Notes: generated by a model not told the origin, from the sequence alone. A DNA stretch of 64,000 nucleotides from Mycobacterium szulgai (GCF_002116635.1 NZ_LQPW01000054.1:1-64000), one strand, 5' to 3'; numbered from the stretch's first letter, positions 47,129-57,325 are shown. Made by a program: numbers and translations.

Positions 47129-47360
47129 GCTCAACACTTCCTACGCCGTTGTAGTCCGATACAGCATGTAAACGAAGCGACTGGCGTCGAAGTTCAGGTA
47201 CTCCCCCGGGCGCTCAGCCAACCCCGCCGACTTAGCTTGACAGCTTATTCCAGGGGCAACATCCAACGAGGCCGATTCGATATCACAATTGATCCACAAC
47301 GTGATTGCGTCTTTGTTCAGCCGCCCACGCAAACAGCGAAGCCGACCTAAACTGATTGTT

Positions 47361-48362
47361 GTGAGCATGCGCGTGCCACGGCGTTCGACAGTTGCCTTGG
47401 CTACAGCGGGTGCGCTCGCCTCGACGGGAACGGCCTATCTGGGCGCACGCAACCTGCTGGTCGGCCAGGCGACACATGCGCGCACGGTGATTCCCAAATC
47501 CTTCGACGCCCCGCCCCGCGCCGACGGCGTATACCGCCGTGGCGGGGGCCCGCCGCGGCGCTGGTATCGCGGCATGGCCGTGGACCTGCACCTGATGATC
47601 TTCGGCGACTCGACGGCCACCGGTTATGGCTGCACCACCGCCGAAGAAGTACCCGGCGTCATCATCGCCCGCGGGCTAGCCGACCTGACCGGTATGCGTA
47701 TTCGGCTGAGCACCAAGGCCATTGTCGGGGCCACCTCGAAAGGCGTTGTCGGGCAAGTAGACGCGATGTTCGTGGCCGGCCCGCCGCCGGACGCGGCACT
47801 GATAATGATCGGCGCCAATGACATCACTCGACTCAACGGCGTCGGGCCGTCGGCGCAACGGCTGGCCGCCTCGGTGCGCAAGTTGCGCGCTCGCGGGGCG
47901 GTGGTGGTCGTGGGCACCTGCCCAGACCTGGGTGCCATCACCGCGATTCCGCAACCGCTGCGCTCCCTGGCGCACACCCGCGGAGTTCAGTTGGCCCGCG
48001 CACAGACGGCCGCGGTCCGGGCGGCCGGTGGCGTGCCGGTGCCGCTGGGTCACCTGCTGGGTCCTAGGTTCCGGGCCACGCCCGAGCTGATGTTCTCCGC
48101 CGACCGCTACCACCCATCGGCCGCCGCGTATGCCCTGGCCGCTGACACGCTGCTAGCCACCCTGCGCGATGCGCTGAGTGAAAAGCTCGGCATTCCAACG
48201 CTTCAGGTACCGGCACCGTCGGCCGCAGCCGCGCTCGAAGCCAGCCGCAAGCGGCGCATCGTCGTGTCGCGACTTTGGGACCGCGCGGCCCGGCATACCA
48301 CCCCGGTGGCCGCGGCTGGGTCCGACCGGGCCGCTACTCGGGCCGCATCGCCGTCGGGTTAG
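47361..48362 (+). CDS. GDSL-type SGNH esterase (Rv1075c-like)
   Basis: The product has 333 residues from a GTG at 47361 (ATG 47367 is an alternative). A basic N-terminus and hydrophobic stretch (TVALATAGALASTGTAYLGA) suggest a signal anchor. The SGNH blocks are visible: block I IFGDSTATGYG, block III IGANDITR and block V DRYHPSAAAYALAAD. It is an exported or membrane-bound esterase acting on short or medium acyl esters. The 232-bp divergent spacer with lipU is AT-richer than average. Confidence 0.88.
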   Translation: MSMRVPRRSTVALATAGALASTGTAYLGARNLLVGQATHARTVIPKSFDAPPRADGVYRRGGGPPRRWYRGMAVDLHLMIFGDSTATGYGCTTAEEVPGVIIARGLADLTGMRIRLSTKAIVGATSKGVVGQVDAMFVAGPPPDAALIMIGANDITRLNGVGPSAQRLAASVRKLRARGAVVVVGTCPDLGAITAIPQPLRSLAHTRGVQLARAQTAAVRAAGGVPVPLGHLLGPRFRATPELMFSADRYHPSAAAYALAADTLLATLRDALSEKLGIPTLQVPAPSAAAALEASRKRRIVVSRLWDRAARHTTPVAAAGSDRAATRAASPSG

Positions 48363-48400
48363 ATTCGGCTTCTGCCATACCCCAATGGAGGGAGCCCGCC

Positions 48401-49618
48401 ATGCCCGAAGCCGTCATCGTCTCAGCCACTCGCTCGCCGATCGGCCGCGCCATGAAGGGGTCGCTGATCAACATGCGTCCCGATGACCTGGCCGTCCAAA
48501 TGGTGCGCGCCGCGCTCGACAAGGTACCGGCGCTCAACCCACACCAGATCGACGATCTGATCATGGGCTGCGGACTGCCCGGCGGTGAGTCCGGCTTCAA
48601 TATCGGCCGCATCGTCGCCGTGGCGCTGGGCTACGACTTCCTGCCGGGCACCACGGTCAACCGCTACTGCTCGTCGTCGCTGCAGAGCACGCGGATGGCG
48701 TTCCACGCGATCAAGGCCGGCGAGGGCGACGCTTTCATCTCCGCCGGCGTCGAGACGGTGTCCCGGTTCGGCAAGGGCAATTCCGACTCATGGCCGGACA
48801 CCAAGAACCCGCTTTTCGACGAGGCCCAGGAACGCACCACCGCCGCGGCCGCGGGCGCCGACGAATGGCACGATCCCCGCGCCGACGACAACGTCCCCGA
48901 CGTCTACATCGCGATGGGCCAGACGGCCGAGAACGTCGCCATCTTGACCGGTATCACCCGCGAGGACCAGGACCACTGGGGAGTTCGCAGCCAGAACCGG
49001 GCCGAGGAAGCGATCAACAGCGGGTTCTTCGAACGCGAGATCACCCCGGTGACCCTGCCCGACGGCAGCACCGTCAGCACCGACGACGGCCCGCGGGCCG
49101 GAACCACTTACGAAAAGGTCGCCGACCTCAAGCCGGTGTTTCGGCCCAACGGCACGGTGACCGCAGGCAACGCCTGCCCCCTCAACGACGGCGCGGCCGC
49201 GTTGGTGATCACCAGCGACACCAAGGCCAAGGAGCTCGGCCTGACACCGCTGGCCCGCATCGTGTCCACCGGCGTCAGCGGCCTGTCCCCGGAGATCATG
49301 GGTTTGGGGCCGATCGAGGCGTCCAAGAAGGCGCTGGCCAACGCCGGCCTGTCGATCAGCGACATCGACCTCTTCGAGATCAACGAGGCGTTCGCAGTCC
49401 AGGTTCTGGGCTCAGCCCGCGAGCTGGGCATCGACGAGGACAAGCTGAACGTCGCGGGCGGCGCGATCGCCCTGGGCCATCCGTTCGGCATGACCGGCGC
49501 GCGGATCGCCACCACGCTGCTCAACAACCTCACCACACACGACAAGACGTTCGGCCTGGAAACCATGTGTGTCGGCGGCGGCCAGGGCATGGCGATGATC
49601 ATCGAGCGACTCAGCTAG
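48401..49618 (+). CDS. fadA3: Acetyl-CoA acetyltransferase (beta-ketothiolase) FadA3
   Basis: The product has 405 residues, the same as Rv1074c. Catalytic residues are visible: the nucleophile Cys in NRYCSSSLQS, His in GGAIALGHPFGMTGAR and the second Cys in ETMCVGGGQGMA. The NEAFAVQ motif is also typical. It cleaves 3-ketoacyl-CoA with CoA at the end of each beta-oxidation round. The ATG at 48401 follows GGAGGGA. A bidirectional terminator lies downstream. Confidence 0.95.
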   Translation: MPEAVIVSATRSPIGRAMKGSLINMRPDDLAVQMVRAALDKVPALNPHQIDDLIMGCGLPGGESGFNIGRIVAVALGYDFLPGTTVNRYCSSSLQSTRMAFHAIKAGEGDAFISAGVETVSRFGKGNSDSWPDTKNPLFDEAQERTTAAAAGADEWHDPRADDNVPDVYIAMGQTAENVAILTGITREDQDHWGVRSQNRAEEAINSGFFEREITPVTLPDGSTVSTDDGPRAGTTYEKVADLKPVFRPNGTVTAGNACPLNDGAAALVITSDTKAKELGLTPLARIVSTGVSGLSPEIMGLGPIEASKKALANAGLSISDIDLFEINEAFAVQVLGSARELGIDEDKLNVAGGAIALGHPFGMTGARIATTLLNNLTTHDKTFGLETMCVGGGQGMAMIIERLS

Positions 49619-49751
49619 GTCGTCCTTCCGGTCAACCCCCTTGCGGTCAATCAGAGTGCGTCCAGGGCGGCGACACGCCGATGCAGCCCGCCGCAGGTAC
49701 ACATTCGATGCGGGTAGACGCTCGCGAGGTCGACACAGGCGAATGGGCACG

Positions 49752-49783
49752 AAAAAAGCCGGCACGCAAGTGCCGGCTTTTTT
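49752..49783. terminator. Bidirectional Rho-independent terminator
   Basis: An A6 run, then the stem GCCGGCAC with loop GCAA and GTGCCGGC, then a T6 run. This is a textbook intrinsic terminator that reads in both directions. It serves fadA3 (plus strand, ends 49618) and the Bax1-I gene (minus strand, ends 49796). Confidence 0.93.
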
Positions 49784-49795
49784 CGTCGAGCGAGA

Positions 49796-50635
49796 CTAGT
49801 CGTTCTGCAGATAACTGAGCAGCCGCAAGATCTCGATGTACAGCCACACCAGAGTCACGGTCAGGCCCAGGGCGATACCCCATGCCGCCTTCTCCGGCGC
49901 GCCGGCGCGGATCATCTGGTCAGCGGCGTCGAAATCGATCAGGAAGCTGAACGCCGCAATGCCGATGCAGACCAGCGAGAAGATGATGCCCAGCGGCCCG
50001 GGGCTGCGCAGGCCGAGACCTTCGCCGCCGCCGACGTGGAACATCGCCAGCACGAAGTTGCCCAGCATCAGGATCAGCACGCCGAACATCGCGGCCACCA
50101 GCATCCGGGTGAACCTCGGGGTGACGCGGATGGCCCCGGTCTTGTAGACGACCAGCATTCCGAAGAACACGCCAAGTGTGCCCAGGACGGCCTCACCGAT
50201 GAGCATCCCGGCGTTGGCCGAGCCCACCGAGAAGTTGGCCAGAACGAATGAGATGGCGCCCAGGAACAGACCCTCGAGCGCGGCGTAGCTCAGCACGATC
50301 GCGGGGTTGTCCTGCTTGCGGCCGAAGGTCGCGATCAGCACCAGCGCCAGGCCGCCCAGCGCGCCGACCATGGTCAGCGGCATCGCGAGAGCGAGATTGC
50401 TTGCGACCAGGAAGTAGGAAACGACCGCCGTGCCCGTCAGCATGGCCAGCGTCAGGCCGGTCTTGGTGACGACATCGTCGATGGTCAGCGGGCGCGAAGC
50501 CCGGGCCGTACCAGCTTCCTGGTAGCCCTGGTAGGGCTGGTACGGGTCGGCTGGGTACGCTCCCGCACCGAATTGCGCGTATCCGCCGCGCTGCTTGGGC
50601 AGCGAACGAAATACCGGGTTGCTTGTCTCCCGCAC
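49796..50635 (-). CDS. Bax inhibitor-1/YccA family membrane protein (Rv1072-like)
   Basis: The product has 279 residues. A cytoplasmic Tyr/Pro/Gln-rich N-terminus (YPADPYQPYQGYQ) precedes seven membrane helices from about residue 60. Bax1-I family traits include AALEGLFLGAISFVL and the C-terminal half with IDFDAADQMI and WGIALGLTVTLVWLYIEILRLL. Members are proton- or calcium-sensitive membrane proteins that protect against stress. The GTG at 50635 is taken as start. M. tuberculosis has an extra gene (Rv1073) between this and fadA3, as I recall; here there is none. Confidence 0.88.
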   Translation of the reverse strand: MRETSNPVFRSLPKQRGGYAQFGAGAYPADPYQPYQGYQEAGTARASRPLTIDDVVTKTGLTLAMLTGTAVVSYFLVASNLALAMPLTMVGALGGLALVLIATFGRKQDNPAIVLSYAALEGLFLGAISFVLANFSVGSANAGMLIGEAVLGTLGVFFGMLVVYKTGAIRVTPRFTRMLVAAMFGVLILMLGNFVLAMFHVGGGEGLGLRSPGPLGIIFSLVCIGIAAFSFLIDFDAADQMIRAGAPEKAAWGIALGLTVTLVWLYIEILRLLSYLQND

Positions 50636-50870
50636 CGTCGGTTCCTCTCCTATGGCTTCTTAATGGCTCCAACTACGGCTACAGCTTCGAGCTGTGCGAA
50701 TACCTGCTCAACGATCAAGTGGTCCGCCTGGGTTCCCGGCGGAGCTGCTGCTTTCTCGATTGTCCCTCGTAAACCTTAGCCCCGCGGGGACCGCTGAGCG
50801 AGTCACGATCTAGATTGCTGGTCAAACTCATGCAGCTACGACGACCGATTCCGGCGAGGGGAGCTAGCAC

Positions 50871-51929
50871 GTGACCGAGGACGTTGGCGCAGTCACCGGG
50901 GAAACCGATGAAGTCTTAACCCGCGTCGACGCCGGCGTTGGGTTTGTGACACTGAACCGTCCCAAGGCGATCAACTCGCTGAACCAGAACATGGTGGACA
51001 CCCTCAGCACGGTGCTGCACCGCTGGGAACGCGACGACGCTATACGCGCGGTGGTTCTCACCGGCGCCGGGGAGCGCGGCCTGTGCGCAGGTGGCGACGT
51101 GGTGGCGGTCTATCACAGCGCCCGCAAGGACGGCGTCGAGGCGCGGCGGTTCTGGCGCGACGAGTATCTGCTCAACGGCCAGATCGGCCGCTTCGCCAAG
51201 CCGTATGTGGCAGTAATGGACGGCATCGTGATGGGCGGCGGCGTCGGCGTGAGCGCGCACGCCAATACCCGGGTGGTCACCGATACCTCCAAGGTGGCGA
51301 TGCCCGAAGTCGGGATCGGGTTCGTCCCCGACGTCGGCGGGGTGTACCTGCTGTCCCGGGCACCCGGGGCGCTCGGCTTGCACGCCGCCCTGACCGGAGC
51401 GCCGTTCTCCGGTGCCGACGCCATCGCGCTGGGGTTCGCCGACCATTACGTGCCGCACGCCGCGCTCGACGCCTTCACCGCGGCGATCGCCGCCGACGGG
51501 GTGGAGAGCGCGCTGGCCCACCACGCGATCGAGCCCCCGCCGAGTGAGCTTGCCGCCCAACGTGACTGGATCGACGAATGCTATGCCGGCGACACCGTCA
51601 TCGACATTCTGACCGCGCTGCGCGCCCATGACTCCGGAGCGGCGAACGACGCCGCCGACGTGATCGCCACCCGCTCGCCCATCTCGCTGATGGTGACCCT
51701 GGAGGCGGTGCGCCGCGCAGCCAAGATGGAAACGCTGGAAGATGTTCTGGTGCAGGACTACCGAGTGTCGTCGGCATCGCTGCGCTCCCACGATCTGGTC
51801 GAGGGTATCCGTGCGCAATTGGTCGACAAAGATCGCAATCCGAAATGGTCGCCGGCCGCACTGACCGAGGTCACCGTGGCCGACGTCACGGCGTACTTCG
51901 CACCGGTCGACGACGACTTGAGCTTCTAG
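50871..51929 (+). CDS. echA9: 3-hydroxyisobutyryl-CoA hydrolase-like crotonase (EchA9)
   Basis: The product has 352 residues from a GTG at 50871 with GAGGGGAG upstream. It has the crotonase fold: LNRPKAINSLNQNMVDTL, GAGERGLCAGGDV (oxyanion hole), MDGIVMGGGVG and MPEVGIGFVPDVGGVYLLSR. The longer length and the PDVGG motif point to the HIBCH subgroup of valine degradation. It is the ortholog of Rv1071c. echA8 follows 12 bp later in the same operon. Confidence 0.92.
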   Translation: MTEDVGAVTGETDEVLTRVDAGVGFVTLNRPKAINSLNQNMVDTLSTVLHRWERDDAIRAVVLTGAGERGLCAGGDVVAVYHSARKDGVEARRFWRDEYLLNGQIGRFAKPYVAVMDGIVMGGGVGVSAHANTRVVTDTSKVAMPEVGIGFVPDVGGVYLLSRAPGALGLHAALTGAPFSGADAIALGFADHYVPHAALDAFTAAIAADGVESALAHHAIEPPPSELAAQRDWIDECYAGDTVIDILTALRAHDSGAANDAADVIATRSPISLMVTLEAVRRAAKMETLEDVLVQDYRVSSASLRSHDLVEGIRAQLVDKDRNPKWSPAALTEVTVADVTAYFAPVDDDLSF

Positions 51930-51941
51930 AAGGGCGGTTCG

Positions 51942-52721
51942 GTGACAACCGAGTACGAAACCATCCTGGTCGATCGCGACCAGCGAGTCGGCACCATCAC
52001 GCTGAACCGGCCGCAGGCCCTCAACGCGCTCAACACTCAGGTGATGAACGAAGTCACCTCTGCCGCAGCAGAATTCGACGATGACCCGGGAATCGGCGCG
52101 ATCATCATCACCGGATCGGCCAAGGCGTTCGCCGCGGGCGCCGACATCAAGGAGATGTCCGGCCTGTCATTCGCCGACGCGTTCGGCGCCGACTTCTTCG
52201 CGCCCTGGAGCAAGCTGGCCGCGGTGCGTACCCCGACGATCGCCGCGGTGGCCGGGCACGCGCTGGGCGGCGGGTGCGAGCTGGCGATGATGTGCGACGT
52301 GCTGATCGCCGCGGACACCGCGAAATTCGGGCAGCCGGAGATCAAGCTCGGTGTGCTGCCGGGCATGGGCGGCTCGCAGCGCCTCACCCGGGCCATCGGT
52401 AAGGCCAAGGCCATGGACCTCATCCTGACCGGTCGCACCATCGGCGCCGCCGAGGCCGAGCGCAGCGGCCTGGTTTCGCGGGTGGTGCCCGCAGACGAAT
52501 TACTCAGCGAGGCAAAGGCCGTCGCCACCACCATTGCCCAGATGTCGCGGTCGGCGGCCCGGATGGCCAAGGAGGCCGTCAACCGGGCCTTCGAATCCAC
52601 GCTCGCCGAAGGGCTCCTCTACGAAAGACGGCTTTTCCATTCGACTTTCGCGACAGCTGACCAGTCCGAAGGAATGGCGGCGTTCATCGAGAAGCGACCG
52701 CCCAACTTCACCCACCGATGA
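51942..52721 (+). CDS. echA8: Enoyl-CoA hydratase EchA8
   Basis: The product has 259 residues. Crotonase motifs are [48 protein letters not shown] and [20 protein letters not shown]. Both catalytic Glu positions (in GGCELAM and QPEIKLG) are present, so true hydratase activity in beta-oxidation is expected. It is the ortholog of Rv1070c. The stop overlaps the start of the next gene (ATGA). Confidence 0.94.
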   Translation: MTTEYETILVDRDQRVGTITLNRPQALNALNTQVMNEVTSAAAEFDDDPGIGAIIITGSAKAFAAGADIKEMSGLSFADAFGADFFAPWSKLAAVRTPTIAAVAGHALGGGCELAMMCDVLIAADTAKFGQPEIKLGVLPGMGGSQRLTRAIGKAKAMDLILTGRTIGAAEAERSGLVSRVVPADELLSEAKAVATTIAQMSRSAARMAKEAVNRAFESTLAEGLLYERRLFHSTFATADQSEGMAAFIEKRPPNFTHR

Positions 52722-54466
52722 CCGAGCCGGCGGCGACCACGACTGCCACCGAAGAATCCGCTGACGCGGCAGTCGAGCCCGAACCCCGCACGCGGACTCG
52801 CAAGCCGTGGTGGGTGCGGCACTATACGTTCACCGGGACCGCGGTTGGCCTTGTCTTCGTGTGGTTTTCGATGACGCCGTCGTTGCTGCCGCGCGGCCCG
52901 CTGTACCAGGGTCTGGTCAGCGGCATCTCCGGCGCCATCGGCTACGGCTTCGGCGTCTTTGCCGTCTGGCTGAACCGTTACATGCTCTCGCGAGCTTCCA
53001 GCCCGCAGGCCCCGCGCTGGGCATGGTTGGTGCTGATCGCAGTCGGCGCCGTGGGTCAGGTACTGATGGCGATTTGGTTCCACCTCTGGCAAGACGACGT
53101 GCGCGATCTGATGGGCGTCGAGCACCTGGAGTGGTACGACTACCCGCTGGCGGCGGGCCTGTCGCTGGTGGTGCTATTCACGCTCGTCGAAATCGGCCAG
53201 TTCATCCGCTGGCTGGTCGGCTTTCTGGTGCGGCAGGTCGACCGCATTGCGCCGTTCCGCCTTTCGGCGACCATCGTGGTGGTGCTGTTGGTGACACTGA
53301 CGATCACCCTGCTCAACGGTGTGGTCCTCAAGTTCGCGATGCGCTCGATGAACGGCACCTTCGCCGCAGTCAACAACGAGATGGACCCCGACTCCGCGCC
53401 ACCCAAAACCCCGCTGCGATCCGGTGGCCCGCAATCGCTGGTGTCCTGGGAATCGCTGGGACATCAGGGCCGGATCTTCGTGGAGGGCGGGCCGAGCGTC
53501 CGCGAACTCAGCGCGTTCAACGGAGCCCCGGCTACCGAGCCGATCCGCGCTTACGCCGGGTTGAAGTCGGCCGACGACATCACCGCGACGGCCGAGCTCG
53601 CAGCGCGCGAGCTCGAGCGCACCGGTGGCCTGCAACGCGCCGTCGTCGCGGTGGGGACGACCACTGGAACCGGCTGGATCAACGAGGCGGAAGCCTCGGC
53701 GCTGGAATACATGTACAACGGCAACACCGCGGTCGTGAGCATGCAGTACTCGTTCCTGCCCAGCTGGCTGTCGTTCCTGGTGGACAAGGAAAACGCCCGC
53801 CACGCCGGCCAGGCCCTGTTCGAGGCCGTCGACAAACTGATCCGCCAGATGCCGGAATTCAAGCGCCCAAAGCTCGTCGTGTTCGGCGAGAGCCTGGGCT
53901 CGTTCGGTGGCGAGGCGCCGTTCATGAGCCTCAACAACGTGCTGGCCCGCACCGACGGGGCGTTGTTCAGCGGGCCGACGTTCAACAACACCATCTGGAC
54001 GGACCTGACCTCGACACGCGATCCGGGTTCGCCGCAGTGGCTGCCCATCTACGACGACGGCCACAATGTTCGATTCATTGCGCGGCCCAGTGACGTGCAG
54101 CGCCCAGATGCCCAGTGGGGCCGACCGCGGGTGGTGTATTTGCAGCACGCCTCCGACCCGATTGCCTGGTGGAGTCCCGACCTGCTGTTCAGCAAACCGG
54201 ACTGGCTGCGAGAAACGCGTGGCTATGACGTACTTCCCCAGACGGAATGGATCCCGGTGGTGACCTTCCTGCAAGTCTCGGCCGACATGGCGGTGGCCGT
54301 CGACGTGCCGTCCGGGCACGGACACCATTACGTCGAGGACATCGCCGACGGGTGGGCCGCCGTGCTGGCGCCGCCGGGCTGGACGCAGGAGAAGACCGAG
54401 AAGCTGCGGCCGCTACTACACGCCAGCACGAAGCCACTGGGCTCACCCGGCGAGAACTCTGGATAG
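52718..54466 (+). CDS. Membrane alpha/beta hydrolase family protein (Rv1069c-like)
   Basis: The product has 582 residues. Four or five membrane helices fill residues about 30-215 ([20 protein letters not shown] and others). A soluble hydrolase-like domain follows: [34 protein letters not shown] and a nucleophile elbow [12 protein letters not shown], with a late HGHHY histidine motif. It may act on envelope lipids; the substrate is unknown. Translation is coupled to echA8 by a 4-bp overlap. Its stop abuts the rhodanese stop. Confidence 0.85.
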   Translation: MTEPAATTTATEESADAAVEPEPRTRTRKPWWVRHYTFTGTAVGLVFVWFSMTPSLLPRGPLYQGLVSGISGAIGYGFGVFAVWLNRYMLSRASSPQAPRWAWLVLIAVGAVGQVLMAIWFHLWQDDVRDLMGVEHLEWYDYPLAAGLSLVVLFTLVEIGQFIRWLVGFLVRQVDRIAPFRLSATIVVVLLVTLTITLLNGVVLKFAMRSMNGTFAAVNNEMDPDSAPPKTPLRSGGPQSLVSWESLGHQGRIFVEGGPSVRELSAFNGAPATEPIRAYAGLKSADDITATAELAARELERTGGLQRAVVAVGTTTGTGWINEAEASALEYMYNGNTAVVSMQYSFLPSWLSFLVDKENARHAGQALFEAVDKLIRQMPEFKRPKLVVFGESLGSFGGEAPFMSLNNVLARTDGALFSGPTFNNTIWTDLTSTRDPGSPQWLPIYDDGHNVRFIARPSDVQRPDAQWGRPRVVYLQHASDPIAWWSPDLLFSKPDWLRETRGYDVLPQTEWIPVVTFLQVSADMAVAVDVPSGHGHHYVEDIADGWAAVLAPPGWTQEKTEKLRPLLHASTKPLGSPGENSG

Positions 54467-54850
54467 TCAGCCGGATAGCTCGGCCAGCACCCCGGCGGCG
54501 GCCAGCGCGTGATAGCCGCCCACGACGTCAGTGGAACGGCGTAGCCCCAGATCCAGCAGCGCCGCGGCGGCCAAGCTGGACGTGTAGCCCTCCGAACACA
54601 GGATCACCCACTCGACGTCGTCGCCGACGGCCTCGGGCAGCCTGGCGTCGCTGGTCGGGTCACACCGCCATTCCAGAACGTTGCGTTCGATCAGCAGCGC
54701 CCCGGGCACCTCGCCTTCGCGCGCACGCTGCGCCTGGGGCCGGATGTCGACCAGCACCGCACCCCGGCGCACCGCCTCGGGCACTCGATCCGCGGGTAGC
54801 CGGTGATACCGCTTTCGGGCGGCGTCGAGCACCTGGTCGATCCGGCTCAT
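54467..54850 (-). CDS. Rhodanese-like domain protein (Rv1066-like)
   Basis: The product has 127 residues from the ATG at 54850 (MSRIDQVLDAARKRYHRLPADR). It is a single rhodanese domain: AVLVDIRPQAQRAREGEVPGA, the active-site loop ILCSEGYTSSLAA with catalytic Cys, and DLGLRRSTDVVGGYHALAAAG. It would carry sulfane sulfur as a persulfide. The start overlaps the stop of the cysteine dioxygenase gene by 1 bp (TAATG), so the two are translationally coupled in a sulfur-handling operon. Confidence 0.9.
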   Translation of the reverse strand: MSRIDQVLDAARKRYHRLPADRVPEAVRRGAVLVDIRPQAQRAREGEVPGALLIERNVLEWRCDPTSDARLPEAVGDDVEWVILCSEGYTSSLAAAALLDLGLRRSTDVVGGYHALAAAGVLAELSG

Positions 54851-55434
54851 TACGGCCCTTCGGGTTGATCGGTCAATTCGGTGCGCCGGCGGCGCAGCGT
54901 GTTCCGGTCGGTGACTTCGTAATAAGACATCGCGGTCAGCGGCGGCGAATAGGCGTGCACGCTCAGCGTCGGTTCGACCGAGCCGACGGACCACCCCGCG
55001 ACCCTGGACGTGGCGACCGGCCGGTCCGCGGGCCGCGGCGCCCACACCACGTCGTGCACCCAGCCCAGCGGGAACCCGGCCTGATCACCGGCGTCGAGCC
55101 GACGGCGGCGCAATCGCCTTCCGTCCCAACGGAATTCGTTGAGTGAACCGGACAGCACGGTCAGCGCGCCCAGGGACCCGCCGTGGTCGTGCAGCTCGGT
55201 CGCGTGACCGGGCACCCAGCTGATCAGCCAGATGTCGACTTCGTCGTCGCCGTAGATGCGGGTGAACCAGCGCTCGGCGTCGGGCACCCCACCCTGTGGC
55301 AGCAGGTGGTCGCAACGTCCGCTGAGGACATCGTCGGCGGCTTGGTCGGTGGCGTGCAGCAGATCGGGGACCCTAAACCGGGTAGGCCCCGGCGCGGGCG
55401 CGGCGATGGTTGGCGTGACAAGTGGCATGGCCAT
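54850..55434 (-). CDS. Cysteine dioxygenase (thiol dioxygenase) family protein
   Basis: The product has 194 residues from the ATG at 55434 (a second ATG is two codons on). It is a cupin with the iron His pair in HATELHDHGGSLGALTVLSG and the third His in GWVHDVVWA, as in bacterial cysteine dioxygenases. It oxidises cysteine or a related thiol to the sulfinate. The coupled rhodanese downstream suggests linked handling of sulfite, sulfane sulfur or persulfides. It corresponds to Rv1065. It is divergent from lpqV. Confidence 0.9.
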   Translation of the reverse strand: MAMPLVTPTIAAPAPGPTRFRVPDLLHATDQAADDVLSGRCDHLLPQGGVPDAERWFTRIYGDDEVDIWLISWVPGHATELHDHGGSLGALTVLSGSLNEFRWDGRRLRRRRLDAGDQAGFPLGWVHDVVWAPRPADRPVATSRVAGWSVGSVEPTLSVHAYSPPLTAMSYYEVTDRNTLRRRRTELTDQPEGP

Positions 55435-55552
55435 GCAAGGAGCTCCAAGGAGTCGGAAACGGACAGGGCAAGCGGCGGCGGTTCAGGGCCGACAACACTC
55501 GCAAAATCCGATGCGCTCCATCACGGAGGAAAGTGTTGCATAGATTGGCAGT

Positions 55553-55987
55553 GTGCGCCGGCGCCGTGCTGCCTCCCTGCGATGGGGATTGGTCGCGGCG
55601 GCGGCATGTCTGGCGGCCGTCGCGGGGTGTTCGCACAGCGGCGGTCATCGGACGGCCACCACGTCCCCGGCGCAGTCGTCGAGCCACGCGGGTTCGCTGC
55701 CGCCCGGCGCCGTCGGCATCTCGCCGGCCGGGGTGACGACCAGGGTCGACGTTCCGGCGGATTCCACCGAGGAGGAGTATTTCCAGGCCTGCCATGCCGC
55801 CAGGGTGTGGATGGACGCCCAGCCCGACACCGGCCAGCCCCTCGTCGAGCCCTATCTGGCGATGGTTCAGGGGTCGGCTTCCGGCGTTGCGGGCAGCTGG
55901 AACACCCGGTGGGCGGACCTGACCCCGGCGCGACAATCGGCGGTGATCGTCGCCGCGGCGGCGGCCGCCGATCACGGCTGCGGCTAG
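55553..55987 (+). CDS. lpqV: Lipoprotein LpqV
   Basis: The product has 144 residues from a GTG at 55553. A strongly basic n-region (MRRRRAASLRWG), a hydrophobic core and the lipobox AVAGC mark a lipoprotein, lipidated at about Cys26. After a Thr/Ser-rich linker there is a small helical domain with two Cys (FQACHAARVWMDA and ADHGCG end). This resembles DUF732-like folds. It matches Rv1064c by position and sequence. Function is unknown. Confidence 0.85.
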   Translation: MRRRRAASLRWGLVAAAACLAAVAGCSHSGGHRTATTSPAQSSSHAGSLPPGAVGISPAGVTTRVDVPADSTEEEYFQACHAARVWMDAQPDTGQPLVEPYLAMVQGSASGVAGSWNTRWADLTPARQSAVIVAAAAAADHGCG

Positions 55988-56067
55988 CGGTCCGCAATTG
56001 AGATCAGGGCTGCACAAAATTGTCGGCCGGTGCCTGGCCGGCACGTCTGGCCGCGCAGAATGAAGGA

Positions 56068-57213
56068 ATGTCTGGACCCCTACCGGTGCGCGCGCGCACC
56101 TCGTCGGCGACTCGTGTCGCGCTGGCGCTGGGCAGCGGTGGCGCCCGTGGTTATGCCCATATCGGGGTGATTCAGACGCTGCGGGAACGCGGCTACGAGA
56201 TCGTGGGAATCGCCGGCTCGTCGATGGGTGCCGTGGTCGGCGGGGTGCAGGCGGCCGGACGACTCGACGAGCTGGCCGACTGGGCGCAGTCTTTGACGCA
56301 GCGCACCATCCTGCGCCTGCTGGATCCGTCCATCACTGCGGCCGGAGTGCTGCGGGCGGAGAAGATTCTGGACGCCGTGCGCGACATCCTGGGCCCGGTC
56401 GACATCGAGGACCTCGCCATCCCGTACACGGCGGTGGCGACCGATCTGCTCGCGGGCAAGTCGGTGTGGTTTCAGCGTGGCCCGCTGGATGAGGCCATCC
56501 GGGCATCCATCGCGATACCGGGTGTCATCGCGCCGCACGAAATCGGCGGGCGCCTGCTGGCCGACGGCGGCATTCTCGATCCGCTGCCGATGGCGCCGAT
56601 CGCAGCGGTCAACGCCGACCTGACGATCGCGGTGAGCCTCAACGGCAGCGAAGCCGGCGGCAGTCGCGAGGTAGAACAAGGTGCCACGGCCGAATGGCTG
56701 AACCGCATGGTGCGCAGCACTTCTGCACTGTTCGACGCCAGCGCCGCGCGGTCGCTGCTGGACCGCCCGGCCGCGCGCGCCGTGCTGAGCCGGTTCGGGG
56801 CCACGTTGCCAGAAGCAGGTCCAGAAGCGGGTCCGGACGCGAGTCCAGACGCGGGTCCCGAAGCCCATTCCTGGGCCGACGACGCCGAGCGCGAGCCTGA
56901 CACCGTCGATGGCGGGCCCGGCGCATCCTTCGACGCTCCCGTCGAGCCGGAGCTGCCCAAGATGGGCAGCTTCGAGGTGATGAACCGGACGATCGACATC
57001 GCCCAATCCGCGCTGGCGCGCCACACGCTGGCGGCTTACCCGGCGGACCTGCTGATCGAGGTGCCCCGCACGACGTGCCGGAGCCTGGAATTCCACCGCG
57101 CCGCCGAGGTGATCGCCAAGGGCCGCGAGCTGGCCGGCCGCGCATTGGACGCACTCGAGGCGGACCTACAAGCCGACGCCCACAAACCCGCTCCGCCGGC
57201 CCTTGAGGGCTGA
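56068..57213 (+). CDS. Patatin-like phospholipase (Rv1063c-like)
   Basis: The product has 381 residues from the ATG at 56068 with GAAGGA upstream. The patatin fold carries LGSGGARGYAHIG (oxyanion hole), IAGSSMGAVVGG (Ser nucleophile, GxSxG-type) and LADGGILDP (catalytic Asp, DGG). The C-terminal 130 residues include a repetitive PEAGPEAGPDASPDAGPEA linker, which is variable between strains. It probably hydrolyses acyl lipids. It is convergent, across an inserted 2.1-kb segment, with a second patatin gene at 59400-60275. Confidence 0.9.
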   Translation: MSGPLPVRARTSSATRVALALGSGGARGYAHIGVIQTLRERGYEIVGIAGSSMGAVVGGVQAAGRLDELADWAQSLTQRTILRLLDPSITAAGVLRAEKILDAVRDILGPVDIEDLAIPYTAVATDLLAGKSVWFQRGPLDEAIRASIAIPGVIAPHEIGGRLLADGGILDPLPMAPIAAVNADLTIAVSLNGSEAGGSREVEQGATAEWLNRMVRSTSALFDASAARSLLDRPAARAVLSRFGATLPEAGPEAGPDASPDAGPEAHSWADDAEREPDTVDGGPGASFDAPVEPELPKMGSFEVMNRTIDIAQSALARHTLAAYPADLLIEVPRTTCRSLEFHRAAEVIAKGRELAGRALDALEADLQADAHKPAPPALEG

Positions 57214-57325
57214 ACACAAACAGGCGTACAAGAATGGCGACAACGCCATTCAATCGGCATATAAGCAACCCGCTTATTGCCTAATTCCGGACTTGACACC
57301 AGTCAGGAAAAAGCATTGCCGATTG

